This document shows positions 1-11,924 of a DNA stretch of 64,000 bases, one piece after another. A program made the translations under genes and the position numbers. This DNA is from Gloeopeniophorella convolvens (lineage: Eukaryota; Basidiomycota; Agaricomycetes; Russulales). The number at the start of each line of letters is the position of its first letter. Position 1 is the stretch's first letter. The notes beneath the pieces are model-generated. The model was not told the origin of the DNA. It searched no databases and was given only the letters and a program-made list of their open reading frames with translations. The DNA is taken from assembly GCA_022496205.1 (NCBI GenBank), contig WTXD01000031.1:124001-188000 (forward strand), written 5' to 3'.

Positions 1-2
1 TC

Positions 3-719
3 GCACCCCTGATCAATGCGACCTCTCAATTCAGCGCGGGTTCCAACGCGACGCAGATTTCCTCCTCCACCATCACCTCCGCTCTTGGCGCCATTTGCTC
101 TTCCTCAAGCCAATGCGACGTTACCCTCGTCCGCACCCAGCTCACCAGCTTCTACCAAGCCTGCGGACCTGAGCTGACGTCCGCCAAGAACGACGATGTC
201 CTCCGCTCCTATGATGTCCTCTACCTCCTTCCCGCCCTCCAACAGGCTGTGTGCCAGAAGGACGATTCTGGCGACTACTGCCTAAACAACATTACAACAT
301 CCTCATCCGCTCCCTCTGGCAAGCGCGCGGTTTTCCGCCGTGCAGATGGCTCCCAGGTTGCGCTCATCCCCGACGTGGCTCAGTACAGCAAGGAGAATAT
401 CGCTTTCCTCGGCCTGCAGGCCAACCTCACCTCGGACCAGCTCTGCAACCGCTGCACTGCGAACATCATGAACGTGTACACGACCCAGCTTAACGCCGTC
501 CCCTACGCCCCCGGCATCCAGAACAGCGCTCTTCTCGCTGGCCAGCCTACCCTCTACGATGCCGTGAACAGCAAGTGCGGCGCCGCGCTCCTCGGCGGCC
601 CCGTTCAGGCGGCAGGTGGCCTCGCGACGGGCGCTGCCCCACGCGCGGCTGACGGCTCGCTTGCGCTCCTCGGCTCAGCCCTCGCTGCCGTGGCAGCCGG
701 TGCCATCGCCGTTCTCTAG
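3..719 (+). CDS. Secreted GPI-anchored cysteine-rich protein, 3' part (DUF7729-like)
   Basis: The frame is open from the window edge to a TAG at 717-719, giving about 238 residues; the start and signal peptide lie outside. Cysteines are spread in a pattern with a CNRC motif, and several N-X-S/T sites are present (NAT, NIT, NLT). The last 22 or so residues are small and hydrophobic, preceded by an Ala/Gly/Ser-rich stretch, which is what a GPI attachment signal looks like. Together this fits the fungal cell-surface family DUF7729, whose biochemical role is unknown. No intron is needed in the visible part. The domain name is from memory of the family; the secreted, GPI-anchored nature is inferred from the tail and cysteines. 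Confidence 0.7.
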   Translation, partial: APLINATSQFSAGSNATQISSSTITSALGAICSSSSQCDVTLVRTQLTSFYQACGPELTSAKNDDVLRSYDVLYLLPALQQAVCQKDDSGDYCLNNITTSSSAPSGKRAVFRRADGSQVALIPDVAQYSKENIAFLGLQANLTSDQLCNRCTANIMNVYTTQLNAVPYAPGIQNSALLAGQPTLYDAVNSKCGAALLGGPVQAAGGLATGAAPRAADGSLALLGSALAAVAAGAIAVL

Positions 720-1799
720 AGGGCGCTGTGCGTCGTGTCTTGTTTTCCATCGGACTCGGCCATATTCTTTTTGCTTATTTGCTACAGTATACCCCTGGGG
801 AGATCTACTCTGGCACAACTATGGTCATGACCGTGGATGCGTCATTACATGTTAATCGTTACACGCTTGCTCCTAAGTATAAGCCGTACCTTTGCTGTGC
901 GAGGTCACGTTCGCGAGGATATACTCGTGTCGCTGGCGCATTTGTATATTCATTGCAATTGAAGCTACATATTTCCTAATCCCCCATGGTTCGTGTGAAG
1001 GACCTTAGTCCCCTAAAAAAAACCTCTTGAGAAGGACAGCGAGGTGGATCTGAACAAGTAGTTTCCTTCGGCGCTCCGTGGACACATCTATACAGCAGAG
1101 GGCGCCCGTTACGGCGTGTAGCCACTGGTATTTCGGTTGCTACGCCCGCAGGTTCGCGTGGCCTGGCCGCGCCATCAATATTCAATCCCATGGCCACAAT
1201 TGCATCAAGGCCGACTGACAACAGCTGGCAACCTCTGGCGACGAACAACGAGCCTTCAGTCCAATTCGGCTCGCTCCGGTAAAACTCATGGAAGCCGCAT
1301 GTACGTAATGCGCATGGCGCGAAAACGCAGACCAGCGCTCGAATCCAGACACCAGGTCCCGGCATTGATGCATCGTTGGGAGAAAACGCGTTTCCCCCGT
1401 CCATGATTCAGCATAATATGTGGCAATCTCATACACGGCATCGTAGCCCTATTGTATTTTCGTGGGACAGTCAAGGGACAGTTACAGTATGCTATACTAC
1501 TACAGCCTCTCGGGACGCAGAAGGTTCGGCCGCCGGGACCCAGCTCGTCACATATTCCCGCTAGGCCCAGAGTACCTAGCTCTCTTCCGTCCCTCCGGCT
1601 CAAATATCGAGCCATCTTGTGCGAAAGGGACGTGCCCGTTGTTCGGCATGCTTCCAGCACCCTGCAGCGACGCGCTCGAACTTCTTGCGCGGGGCTGTTG
1701 GCCCGATATCCGCACGGTCGCCTCCGGCAACCGGGGCCTGCTCTGCGGAGCGCGTGCCCGCATAGCGGAATGCGCTGTCGCGTCTGCCCAGGGATCTAC
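720..1799. other. Intergenic, no supported gene
   Basis: Several overlapping ORFs of 60-170 codons exist on both strands, but none has protein-like composition or joins to a neighbour by in-phase splicing. The first few hundred bases are probably the 3' UTR of the upstream gene. A hexamer run (GGGATC repeated) at about 1946-1965 belongs to the next gene, where it encodes Asp-Pro repeats. Confidence 0.5.
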
Positions 1800-3502
1800 T
1801 CATTCAATCGAGGCGTCAGCTGTGGGGTTAGAAGACGCGCGCAGAGCAGGGCGCTCCGCACCTGGTCCTAGGGTACGAAAGCTCGGGAGCTCCACGGAGC
1901 TCTGGGTTGCTTCCTGCTTCCGCTTGCCAAGCCTTATGGGCTCGGGATCGGGATCGGGATCGGGCCCCGGTTCTCCGTAAGGACGCCATATTTTCGTCGA
2001 GTTGAACATGGGGTAGTTATAGACGGGCGTCATTTTGCGTGGCGGACCGGTGGGTGGCATGGTCCGTTGCGTATGGTTTACGCCCGCGGGAGGGACCCCT
2101 GGGCCCATGAGTGTGCGCTGGGCTTGCGGACCATCTGTACCGGTAAAGTTGAAGCTCTGCATCGCTTGGGAGAAGCTCGGGAATATATATTCAGATAAGG
2201 TGCGCTGAGGTCTAGGTAACGGGAGCGCCATCATCGTGGATTGCGGAGCAGGGGCGGCAGTTAAGGAGGGTGGAGTCGACGTGAGCGGAACCGCATCGTC
2301 AACAGGAAAGGATCCTGGAGTTGCATAGGGTCGTGCAACTATATTTGGCGTTGGTGTCGGCACCGATGGTGTAGCGTCAACAGCGGGCACGGCGCCGGGG
2401 GCTGGCGTAGCACTGGAGGTTGACGCAGCGTCCTTGGCTGGCGGGGCGGTCGAGATCGCCCTGGGGTGCGAGGCCGGGGTGGAGCTGGAGGCCGGTGTAG
2501 TGTCTACACTGGTGCCAACGACAGATTGCCAGTCCTCAGGGGAGGGGAAGAGGCTGGCGAGATCCAAGTCAGCAATGCCAGGATCACCTGACGCCATCCC
2601 GTCGAGGATCTGTTGGAAGAGCACATTGGGATCGGCGGCCGTGGAGTCTGTCGGCTGCGAGCTAGGACATTGAGCTGTGCCACCGATGGGAGGACCGTGC
2701 TGCGACGAGCCCGGCACTGGCGAGCCTCCCGATTGCGACGACTTCGATGTTCCTTCAAAAAATTCACCCCGAGCACCTGACAAGCTGTGACCGTTCGTAT
2801 CATAGCCATGGGATGGACTCGGAAGTATTTTATCTCTCTGGAAAGGTTGTGGCGACACGCCGGTCGGTACCAAGGGCGAGGCCTCGCAGGGGAGATTGTC
2901 CGGTCTCTGACCTGAGGTGGACGGAGTACCGGTGGATAGGGTGCTGTTGGTCGTAGAACGTGACCTACTAGGGGCCCGGGAAGACTGGACAGCATCAGAT
3001 GGTATGAGTACAACACGAAACGTGGGTGGAGGAGCGAGGCTTACAGAGGAAGGTGTGCCAATCACGATGACCTCCGGAGAGGCCCGGGGCACTGTAGTAG
3101 CGGAACTCTTTTTTGCAGCTTTCGTCTTCTTAACTGACGGATCACGCGGGCGGCGGGAAGCACTAGCACTGGTAGCTCGCGTTGACGACTTCGTCTTTCT
3201 TTGCGGAGGCTGGGACTGGGAGGTGCATCGCGTTTGTATGAGATAGTTAGGGCGTGTATGAGGAGGATGCTCACGGCGCCCGGGTCATCGATAGTAGTGC
3301 TCTTCGAGGCATCTTTCTTACCGCTGTTGGGGTCGTGCTGTTTGTTTCTGACCTGCCCTTTATCAGCTTTGAGTTGCTCTTTCTCAGCTTTGAGTTGAGC
3401 ATAAACTGGGGCGGCAGCGACACCCCCACGACGACGAGGGAAGGGGACTGTCTGCTGCTCGCCGGGTGGCGGCGATGGGAAATTGAAAAAAGGAGAGGGC
3501 AT
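1800..3502 (-). CDS. Basic, Pro/Ser/Thr-rich hypothetical protein, two exons
   Basis: Exon 1 is 3275-3502 (76 codons from an ATG at 3502) and exon 2 is 1800-3215. The 59-nt intron between them has GTGAGC..CAG ends and keeps phase 0, giving about 547 residues. Residues about 35-60 are Lys/Glu/Gln-rich and may form a short coiled coil. Residues about 77-115, across the splice site, are rich in Lys, Arg and Ser and could be a nuclear localisation signal. The rest is low-complexity Pro/Ser/Thr/Ala sequence, probably disordered, with a DP repeat near the C-terminus. I recognise no domain. An in-frame GTG further upstream was not used because an ATG is available just before the conserved-looking segment. 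A nuclear regulatory protein is possible but this is inference. Confidence 0.6.
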
Positions 3503-4081
3503 GAACAAGATATTCCAACCCAACCAAGGAGTGGTCAGAGGCGAACGCGCAAGTTGAAACTTGAGGCGTGGGATGTAGAGAGGGTACCCACCGCGTGCAG
3601 GGCCCAGATTCACAGACACAAATTCGTGGCCTGACACAAAGGCCGTTAGTGGAACTAGCCAGGCACTCGCCACAAAGTCGCGCTAGAATAATCCCCGTTA
3701 TAGACAAGGGAGATCTACCACCGAAGCCGGGCGGCGCTCCCTCATCGACATCGATGGGACACTCGTCGGAGTGTTCTTAAAGGAGACGGAAATCTGGCTA
3801 GATGTCAGGATGGGGTACGTTTGGGAAACCATAGTCCGGTACCAGGCTGATGGCGTTGAGGACAACGCAGAATGCTACTTGTTAACGGCACGGTATACCC
3901 GACAGATCCTCCAGCGAAAGAGTCCACGTGCTACCTGTACCGAAACCCCAGGTGCACACATTGGGCAATGCCGGTGTAGAAACTGAAGACACGGCATTAA
4001 AGGTTATCATGTTTCTGACATTTGGGGGTCCATTGCAAGGATGTATGGATGCCTTGAGCGCTGCTATTTTAGCGGTCTTTG
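3503..4081. other. Divergent intergenic region
   Basis: This lies between two divergently transcribed genes and probably holds both promoters. I see no ORF that continues either neighbour and no distinctive motif. Confidence 0.4.
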
Positions 4082-6046
4082 ATGACGGTGACCAGTGAAA
4101 GTGAAAGTGAGTCTAGCAGCGTAATGAGCGCAACCGGGGCCGGAGGCCGTTCTATGTATCCGCCTGTTGCCGGAAAATCGGTCGCCCGCGGGAGGGCCGT
4201 GGACCGGTCACCGTTGGGTCACCGCGAAGCAAGTTCTTCCCAAATCGACATCCCATCTCCCCAAATGCAGCCTTCGACAACTTCTCCATCACTTCTTGTT
4301 CTTGCCCCTGAACTCCTCGTCCACATAATCGCCTTCCTACCACCCAAAGATATCTGCACATGCCAGGCCGTATGTCGCAGACTGAACGCGGTTGTCGACT
4401 GCTCGATATACCTACGATACCTTGTGTTTTTTGCAACCGCCGGTGTTCACGAACCCCGCTCCTCGGGGCCCACATCTATATCCCATCGCCTCTCGTCACT
4501 GCAGACTCTGGAGAAGTCATGGCAAGACCTCAGTATCCGCAAGGCACCAATTAAGCTGTCTCTACGCAGCTCTGACTTTCTAGACATTTCGATTCAAGAC
4601 GATACTCTCGTGGCACTACGGGAATTCGTAGATTGCCCGCCTCTTGAAATTTTACCCCCTGGATGGGACTATGTCGACTTGCGCAAACTGCCCATAAACG
4701 GACAAATAGAACCGTCTTGGACAAGCATTCACTTGGATTGGTGGAAGGACGAGTATACCTCTGGAAGGTCCAAGGTCGTATTCTCCCTTGCCCTAGAGTG
4801 CGACTTGACGATCGCTATAACGTGAGTCCGATCCTTGTCTTGATATGTGCATCAGGTTTACTTTGACAAGATACGAAGAACGCAGTGATGCGCTGCGGAT
4901 CCGCCCCATGGCTTTCTCGACAGGCGCGAGGCACCCTGCCGCAAACGGCGTGGTCTTCTCGGTCCATGCCGGCATGGACGTTGTCAGGGTCAGCGCAGAG
5001 ATTGTTGGAGACAACCTCTTCGCGTGGATTGGCTCTAGAGACAAGCGCAGCGCACTGTACCTTGTCTCATGGAAGACTGGTACACATTCGAAAGTGAGTC
5101 TGCTTTACCCTAGTACAACGCTCGACTTGACGCGTGTTGCAGCTCGTAGACGACCCACGAAGCGTATATGGGCAAACCATGACAGTGCTCTCCGAGAATA
5201 CATTTGCGCTCTCGAACAAGCAGAAGAGGGTGCTCGAGATTTTCCGTATCGCGCCGCCAGCCAAGGGCGAGTTTCCCCTCCAAGTAGAGGTGGTCTCCGT
5301 CCTCGAGCTGCCGGGTTTACAACATAACATCAAACTACATTCCATCTTTGGGTTCGCCGATCACTACCCCGCCCCCGAAGAAAGAGTTGCGAAACCGGAT
5401 CCCCGCCCCGCACCCCGACTACCATTCACCCACTCTCCACTAGATAGTCTGGCGATATTTCGCGCGACCTTCGTCGACATCTCTTCTGGCCGGCTTGGCG
5501 ACCTCATGTTGGTGACGCTCCGCAGCGCGCTCCTCGCATTTACCAGCCCATCCGGTGCACCCATACCATGGGATTCCTGGGGTCCGCAATCCGTCCGTCT
5601 GGAGTTTGGCCAGGAGCACGCGAACGGCTCGACTATTTCCGGGCAGCGTTGGTTGCGTGCCTCCTCGGATAAGCAGCTCTTCCTACGTGATTTCAACACC
5701 CGCCGCACGCGACAAGCACATGCGCGCGTCAAGCCCAGTGTTGCAAATGGGACGTCGCTGAGCGTGAACGTGGAGCAGAGCGTTGTGCCGCGGGGCAAGT
5801 TTTTCGCTCACGATCTAGTTTCGGCACTGCCGTACGTGGAAACGAGCGTTGCGCTCCCGCCCACGTGGGTCAACGTTGAGAATGGCGTGGAGCTTGACAT
5901 GGATGGGGAATGGCTACTTGGTGTCGCTCCGGTATGCGTTATCCTGTCCATTTGGAAGGTCGATACTGACGATGTCGCTCTACCAGGTTGAGCACTCAGA
6001 CAAAACGCTGACTACGAACCTGTACCTCTACGACATGGTTGCTTAG
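4082..6046 (+). CDS. F-box protein, four exons
   Basis: Exons are 4082-4821, 4871-5093, 5143-5931 and 5987-6046, joined in phase by 49, 49 and 55-nt introns, for about 603 residues. The first acceptor is uncertain: an AG at 4855 would also keep frame but makes a 34-nt intron. An F-box lies at residues about 75-115 (LAPELLVHIIAFLPPKD, then CRRLNAVV). The N-terminus is a Ser/Glu-rich disordered segment; I chose the ATG at 4082, though a later Met before the F-box is possible. The remaining 450 residues contain WDYVDLR, which recurs in a relic at 9.3 kb, and beta-rich segments typical of basidiomycete F-box/propeller-like proteins. Known role of the family: substrate receptor of an SCF ubiquitin ligase through Skp1. 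The target is unknown. Confidence 0.8.
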
Positions 6047-6756
6047 CGTCAGGAACGTGATAGCAGACTATCTCATTAGCTTTGATTCGAACATACCCCA
6101 TCAATTCCGCCTCGCTTTAGACCTGTAGAACCACGAATCTTCGTATTTACAGTAATTCCTGGCTTCGTACCCTACATAGTTGCTTGCACACTTAGACTTA
6201 GAGGTGCTATATACCTAATAGTTCCAGGCCGAGCTGATACGTGTAGAATATTTCGTATCATGTATGGAAAGCCATGATGATTGTGGCAGCTATTGGAGTC
6301 AGCGAGTCGGCAGGCTCATTCGACTGGTCTAGGGTCGTCAGAGGCGACCATAACCCTCATTGTCGCTTGGCTGAGCCTGAGCGCTGAGCTCTCTTCTCAG
6401 AGTCGAAGGCTTCAGTCTTCAATTTTGGACGACTACAGTATCACCGTCGTCCTGGCACCGTTGACATGACGTGCGCTCCCAGGCCCATACGATACATGTT
6501 CACTATAGAGATGAGCTCGCCTCCCTTTTTCACGCTTTCCTTATCCACATCACCTCATCTCCGCTGGATCGGGGTATCCGTATCCGTGGGTGCCGAGCAA
6601 TCTACAGGCTGCCACAGATTCGACGCAGCGGCCGATAATGCAGGCCCTTGACCTCTCGGTGTGTCGGATTACTTGACATTAACCATCTCATTCCTGAAGA
6701 ACCAATATCATCGATTGATAATCTGAGAGCTATACATAATTAAACGGACGCCTATC
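6047..6756. other. Convergent intergenic region
   Basis: The 3' ends of the upstream plus-strand gene and the downstream minus-strand gene meet here. It is AT-richer than the genes and no supported ORF was seen. Confidence 0.5.
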
Positions 6757-8508
6757 CTATGCTGGCTCCAAGGCGTGATCTACGACCTCACCCACAACCT
6801 CCACCCAGTTTCCATCAATAGTAGAGCTTACAGACAGCCGCACAGAGGATGCCATTGACCCCCAGGTTTCCCGAAGGAGGCTCAGCAACACGCGTTCTAC
6901 GGTGTCGTGTACCTTCCAAAGAGGATGTGCGTGAACCCTGGATGCCATCGTAAGACGCTGGAGCGCCGGGAACTCCCCGCCCTCGTTGGTCGATGCCTCC
7001 TGCAGCCACGGCAGCCACGAACACAGGGAGGCGGCCGCGGGAACGTCTAGACATATGATATGCGTGATGTCCGGAAAGCGTGCGGCAAGCCGGCCCCATA
7101 GCATTCGGACGTCCGGGCCCTCGACCGCGAGCGTCTGCACGAATCCCGGTGGTAGCTCGTTGCACGCCGCGAGGAGTAGCCGGGACCTGCTCTCGGGGTG
7201 CCACCGGTCGAAGCGTAGGTGCAAGTCGACCTCCGGGAAGTGGTCGTCCGTTCGGATGGTGTGAAAGTTCGCTGGGACCGTAGAGGAGGCAAGCAGTTGA
7301 ATCCCTGTTCCCTCAGCGCCCGAGAGCAGTGCGAGGGCCCCTGTTGCAACATGGCCCTGAGGGCGCGCGGAGAAGCGGCGTAATGCGGTGGATATCACCT
7401 GGATAGCTTGATCATCGCTCATCCTGACAGATGTAAAGCGTAGCTGTACTCGGGATGCTGTGGGGAAGTCGACGTGATTGAGGAAGTATGTAATCGTAGG
7501 CGCGGAGTCGTTCATGGCGAGTGCTCGGAGATGGGGCAACTCTGCCTTTGCGCTTTTCGACCCGGCAGCGTCCGTGCTCGAAGTAGTAAAGCATCCGCCG
7601 AGGGATAGAATTTCCAATGCGGGGGTGCCGAGTAAAAATTCGACAGCGACCTCGATCTGGGACAATAACGTGGTGAAATAGGGAGAGTAGAGGTCAAAGT
7701 TGATTTCGAGGTGTGTAAGAACTCGGGTAGGAGTCGGAAGAGGATTCCATGTAATAGGAACACCACGGATGACGATGCGGTCGATGTGTGGCGAATTACG
7801 TATTAAGGGTTCGAGGGGTACGGCGTTGACGAGGGAGGAGTAATCGGAGATGTCACTGACTTCTACGATCCTCAAAGCGGGGGCATTCCCAGACAAACTA
7901 CTGAGGAGTGACACCAAAAGTGGCGCATGCGCACCCAGGGAGATGAAAGAGACACGCGAAAAGTCGACGGAGAGGGAAGGCCGCTTTTCGAAGAAATTAT
8001 CGAAGGCGGGCGATAGCTGCCCAAAGAACCGGACCTCGTGGACCGGCCCAGAACGGATAAGCGACTGGGTCATCCATATTGGTCCTGTGTCGAGGACGAT
8101 GTCGGCCCATAATGATGGGGTGTGTAGAACGATGTCTCTCCAGCGTCGGCAGACATGCGAGCACACAATCCAGCTTGGTAAGGTCACAGGGGGGATTGGT
8201 CTCCACGCAGGGTAATCTGTTTGCACATAGAGATAGTCTTCATTGAGAGTGTGTCGAACAGAAGATATGAAGTCGTCCTTGCATGAATGAAATAAGAGGA
8301 CGAGGATGTCGAGGGGTAGCGCTAGGATAGGAGAGAAAACGCTCCGGCTGGATTCGACCCTCGAGAGATGGTCGCTGGTGTGGGAGGCGCTGCTGCTGTG
8401 GAGACGTCGAAGAAATGGACCGAATCGGAACGGCGAGGTTAGGTGTCCAGAGAAACAGGAGAGGCATCGACTGCCATGAGGGCTCTCTTCGAGTATAGTG
8501 CCTTGCAT
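6757..8508 (-). CDS. F-box protein, paralogue 1 of a tandem set
   Basis: Uninterrupted 583-codon ORF from ATG at 8508. The F-box core is at residues about 60-135: LPLDILVLLFHSC, then a variable insert, then SHVCRRWRDIVLHTPSLW, the usual basidiomycete split form. The C-terminal 400 residues contain leucine-rich, loosely repeated segments (for example LTHLEINF, LPHLRALAM) that resemble irregular leucine-rich repeats. It is clearly related along its whole length to the ORF at 9589-11331 (MQGT[IL]LEE start, same C-terminal WVE motif) and more distantly to 11925-13694. Expected role: SCF substrate adaptor. All three copies run in the same direction, as expected for tandem duplication. Function beyond the F-box is inference. 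Confidence 0.85.
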   Translation of the reverse strand: MQGTILEESPHGSRCLSCFSGHLTSPFRFGPFLRRLHSSSASHTSDHLSRVESSRSVFSPILALPLDILVLLFHSCKDDFISSVRHTLNEDYLYVQTDYPAWRPIPPVTLPSWIVCSHVCRRWRDIVLHTPSLWADIVLDTGPIWMTQSLIRSGPVHEVRFFGQLSPAFDNFFEKRPSLSVDFSRVSFISLGAHAPLLVSLLSSLSGNAPALRIVEVSDISDYSSLVNAVPLEPLIRNSPHIDRIVIRGVPITWNPLPTPTRVLTHLEINFDLYSPYFTTLLSQIEVAVEFLLGTPALEILSLGGCFTTSSTDAAGSKSAKAELPHLRALAMNDSAPTITYFLNHVDFPTASRVQLRFTSVRMSDDQAIQVISTALRRFSARPQGHVATGALALLSGAEGTGIQLLASSTVPANFHTIRTDDHFPEVDLHLRFDRWHPESRSRLLLAACNELPPGFVQTLAVEGPDVRMLWGRLAARFPDITHIICLDVPAAASLCSWLPWLQEASTNEGGEFPALQRLTMASRVHAHPLWKVHDTVERVLLSLLRETWGSMASSVRLSVSSTIDGNWVEVVGEVVDHALEPA

Positions 8509-8929
8509 ATAATGTTGGATTCAATCGGGTTGAGCTGAGTGGCATGAAACATAGACAAAGAACATACATGGGCCTATTTGCGTGGGTTACATGAGAAGGT
8601 TTCGTGCTGGAGTGCTGGTCTTGGGAAGCTGATGAATCGATGATGGCCGGGGCCGCCGACCCAGGCCGACTCAGGCAACTCTCAGGCGGCGCGTCGCACC
8701 TCGTCGCACGCGCGTACGCGTTACGTGACAAAAATGGAATCATGACTCAGCTGGACTTCAGCTTCACCGATCACCGGCCAGTCCGACCCGGGGACGCCGA
8801 CGCTTGGTCGCAACTTGGTCGACTCGTTGTTGGACCTGAACTTTGCCACTGCCACGTCCGCATCCCTCACATACTATAAGCATACCCCAAGAAGGATTCC
8901 GTCCAGTTGTGTGACCTTCAGCGCTCTTA

Positions 8930-9334
8930 GTACTCACGTATCATCTCGTCTCTGCCGTATCAGAGTATTTGTATACGGTCCGAGTAACCTGCCACAGATT
9001 GAATGCTACGGTTAGCGAATCCATGCTGCTGCAGTATCTCCAGTTGGCTGGGTCTGGGGGCATGCACGATTCTCTTGAGCCTGTATCTCTAATGGTGCTG
9101 CCGCTTCAACATATGAAACGGCTTAGTAGAAGACCTTGGAGGATGCCTTTCTCGCGTACGTCATACGGGAGCATGGAGTCTGCCATCATGGACGATATCA
9201 TCGCCACTCTACGCACTACAGTAAGAAGTGCTCTGGATGAAAACTTGAATCCAGTGTGCTTTCAGCTAGGATGGGACTTTGTTGACTTGCGCACGACGAC
9301 AAGTCAGGTAGGGGGGAGGCAAGCCGGACGCTAA
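8930..9334 (+). pseudogene. F-box gene relic related to the 4.1-kb gene
   Basis: The frame at 8969-9334 shows CHRLNATVSESMLLQY, then LGWDFVDLRTTTSQ, which line up with CRRLNAVVDCSIYLRY and WDYVDLRKLP of the F-box gene at 4082-6046 with similar spacing (about 90-100 residues). The F-box core itself and the propeller-like C-terminal half are missing, and no plausible start is present. Fragments of reading frame continue to about 9560 but do not splice convincingly. I read this as a truncated, dead paralogue lying on the opposite strand between two members of the minus-strand F-box set. Confidence 0.6.
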
Positions 9335-9588
9335 CCAACTTTGAATGGCCAGACGGTGGCCTTGTCTTCGTGCAAATTCTCAATGTAGTGGCCCAGCTCG
9401 TCAGTGGACGCGTCCCCAGTGCCGCTACGCGTCAATTTTCCCAAATCCACTACAGTTTCTTTCGGTATGTCTCTTCGCGCCCCGATACTCACTCGACTTC
9501 TCGGCGTGTCAGATTGCTGGTCGTCCACTCGCTATATCTTTCCCGAAGAGCCGATTTGACTAATTCATAATCAGAACCAACCAGACGC

Positions 9589-11331
9589 CTATCCTATGCT
9601 AAGTAGCTCCGAGGCGTGATCTGCCACTTCACCCACAGCCTCCACCCAGTTTCCATCAATAGTAGAGCTTACATAGAGCTGCGCAGAGGGCGCCACTGAC
9701 CCCCAGGCTTTCTGAAGGAGGCTCAGCAGCACGCGTTGCACGATGTCGTGTGCCTCAAGAAGATGTGCGTGAACCCTAGATGCCATCGTGAGACGCTGGA
9801 GCGCCGGGAGCTCCCCACCCGAGCTGGTCGATGCTTCCTGCAGCCACGAACACAAGGAGCGGGCCGCAGGAATGTCCAGACACATGATATGCGTGATGTG
9901 CGGAAAGCGCGTGGCAAGCTGACCCCACAGCATTAGGTCATCCGGGCCCTGGACCGCAAGCGTGTGCACGAATCCCGGTGGTAGCTCGTTGCACGCCGCG
10001 AGGAACAACTGGGACTTGTTCCCGGGGTCGGGTCCCCGATCGAAGCGCAGGTCCACGTCGACCTCCGGGAAGTGGTCGCCCGTTCGGAGGGTGTGAAAGT
10101 TCGCTGGGACCGTAGAGGAGGCCAGCAGTTGAAACCCTGTTCCCGAGTTCCAAAGTAACGCGAGGACTCCTGTTGCGGCATGGCTCCGAGGGCGTGCGGA
10201 GAAGCGGCGGAACACGAAGGATATCGCCAGGATAGGTGGATCTTGGCCAGGCCAGAGAAGCGTGAAGTGTAGTTGTACCCGGGATGCTGATGGGATGCTG
10301 ACGTGATTGAGGAAGTACATAATCGCAGGTGCGGAACCATCTATGACGAGTGTGCGGAGATGGGGCAACTCTGCCTTTACGCTTATCGAGCCGGCGGCAT
10401 CCCTCAGAGCGATGAAGCATCCGCTGAGAGATAGAACCTCCAATGCGGGGGTGCCACGTATAAAATCGACAGCATCTTCGATCTTCGATAATTGGTTGGC
10501 CACAGGGGAAGAATAGATGCTAATGTTGATTTCGAGGTGTGTCAGAACCCGGGTAGGGGTCTGGGGAGGGTTCCATATCATAGCAAGACTACGGATGACG
10601 ATGCGGTCGATGTGTGGTGAATTCCGTATCAATAGGTCGGGGGGTACGGTCCCGACGAGGCCGGGGGAAGGGGAAACACCGATTTCTACGGTCCTCAAGG
10701 TAGGAGCGTTGCGAGGCAAACGACTGAGGAATTGTACCAAGAGTGGCGGCGGCGCACTTATGGAGATGAGAGAGAGACGCGAAAGGTCGACGGGGTGGGA
10801 AAGTTGCTTCTCAAAGAAACCATCGAAGGCGGACGACAGCTGCCCAAAGAACCGAATTTCGTGGACCAGCCCAGAACGGATAAGCGACTGGGTCGTCCAT
10901 ATCGGTCCTGTGTCGAGGACGATGTCGGCCCATAATGACGGAGTGTGTAGAATGATATCTCTCCAGCGTCGACAGACATGCGAGCACGCAATCCAGCTTG
11001 GTAAGGTCCTAGCGGAGATCGGCGCCAACGTAGGGCCCTCTGTTTGCATATATGGATCATCTTCACTGAGAGTGTGTCGAACAGAAGATATGAAGTTGTC
11101 CTTGCATGAATGAAATAAGAAGACGAGGGCATCGGAGGGTAGCGTCGAGATGGGGGAGAAGACGCTCCGGTCGGATTCGGCCGTCGAGAGATGGCCGCTG
11201 TTGCGGGAGGCGCTGCTGCCGTGGAGACATCGAAGCAATGGACCGAATCGGAAGAGCGGGGTTAGGTTTGTGGAGAAACAGGACAGACATCGACTCCTGT
11301 GAGAGCCCTCTTCGAGCAGAGTTCCTTGCAT
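9589..11331 (-). CDS. F-box protein, paralogue 2 of a tandem set
   Basis: Uninterrupted 580-codon ORF. It has the same architecture as the copy at 6757-8508: N-terminal MQGTLLEEG, F-box halves LPSDALVFLFHSC and SHVCRRWRDIILHTPSLW, leucine-rich C-terminal half, and a WVEAVGEV tail motif. The two copies differ by many substitutions and a few small in-frame indels, so both have kept their frame since duplication, which suggests selection. The 5' flanks also resemble each other just upstream of the ATG. The Skp1-binding role follows from the family; the substrate is unknown. Confidence 0.85.
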   Translation of the reverse strand: MQGTLLEEGSHRSRCLSCFSTNLTPLFRFGPLLRCLHGSSASRNSGHLSTAESDRSVFSPISTLPSDALVFLFHSCKDNFISSVRHTLSEDDPYMQTEGPTLAPISARTLPSWIACSHVCRRWRDIILHTPSLWADIVLDTGPIWTTQSLIRSGLVHEIRFFGQLSSAFDGFFEKQLSHPVDLSRLSLISISAPPPLLVQFLSRLPRNAPTLRTVEIGVSPSPGLVGTVPPDLLIRNSPHIDRIVIRSLAMIWNPPQTPTRVLTHLEINISIYSSPVANQLSKIEDAVDFIRGTPALEVLSLSGCFIALRDAAGSISVKAELPHLRTLVIDGSAPAIMYFLNHVSIPSASRVQLHFTLLWPGQDPPILAISFVFRRFSARPRSHAATGVLALLWNSGTGFQLLASSTVPANFHTLRTGDHFPEVDVDLRFDRGPDPGNKSQLFLAACNELPPGFVHTLAVQGPDDLMLWGQLATRFPHITHIMCLDIPAARSLCSWLQEASTSSGGELPALQRLTMASRVHAHLLEAHDIVQRVLLSLLQKAWGSVAPSAQLYVSSTIDGNWVEAVGEVADHASELLSIG

Positions 11332-11924
11332 ATGTTAGATTCAGTCAAGTTGAACCGATGGCGAGGCATAGACGCTGGACGTACATGAGCGAGTTTCATG
11401 AGAAGCCTTGTACTGACTCGTGCTGGTCTCGTGAGTGCTGGTCCCGTGAAGTTGATCAACGAACTGATGATGGCCGAGGCCGCCGACAGTGGCCGTCAGC
11501 GCGTGAGATTATATAGTATCGATTACGCGTAGCGCGTTAGGTGCCAATTAGGACTCTGAAATTACAGTTCGGACTCGGCTAGACTTCACCGGATCGTTCT
11601 TGGGACCCAGCAGCAACCCAGCAGGAAGATATATACTCGATTGTATGACTTATGGCGTCATCTGTGTCCTCCCTGGATATGCCTCAATTCCAATTTTCTA
11701 GGTAGGCCGAGCTCGAGGCTGTGTGGCGACTCCAGTTCCGCCGCGGCGCCGCAAGGTTCAGGACTTCGTCAAACCCTTCGCTTGGAAACGCACTATCCGA
11801 TGACGCACGCCGATGCCGTCCCAAAACGTGAGCTTCATACATTGCTTCACTGGCTAAATTGTAGTTTCCGCCCTGCGAAATGTCCTCAGGAAAGGTCTTG
11901 GACTTCTCTGCGATGCGGCGCAGG
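11332..11924. other. Intergenic between F-box paralogues
   Basis: Promoter region of the minus-strand gene at its left and 3' flank of the next gene. An ORF at 11641-12105 on the plus strand overlaps the next gene antisense, and its sequence does not look like a protein. Confidence 0.4.

Noticed and set aside
10517..11113. 198-codon plus-strand ORF inside the F-box paralogue
   Set aside because: Antisense to a conserved F-box protein with a matching paralogue; a similar shadow appears over the other copy.
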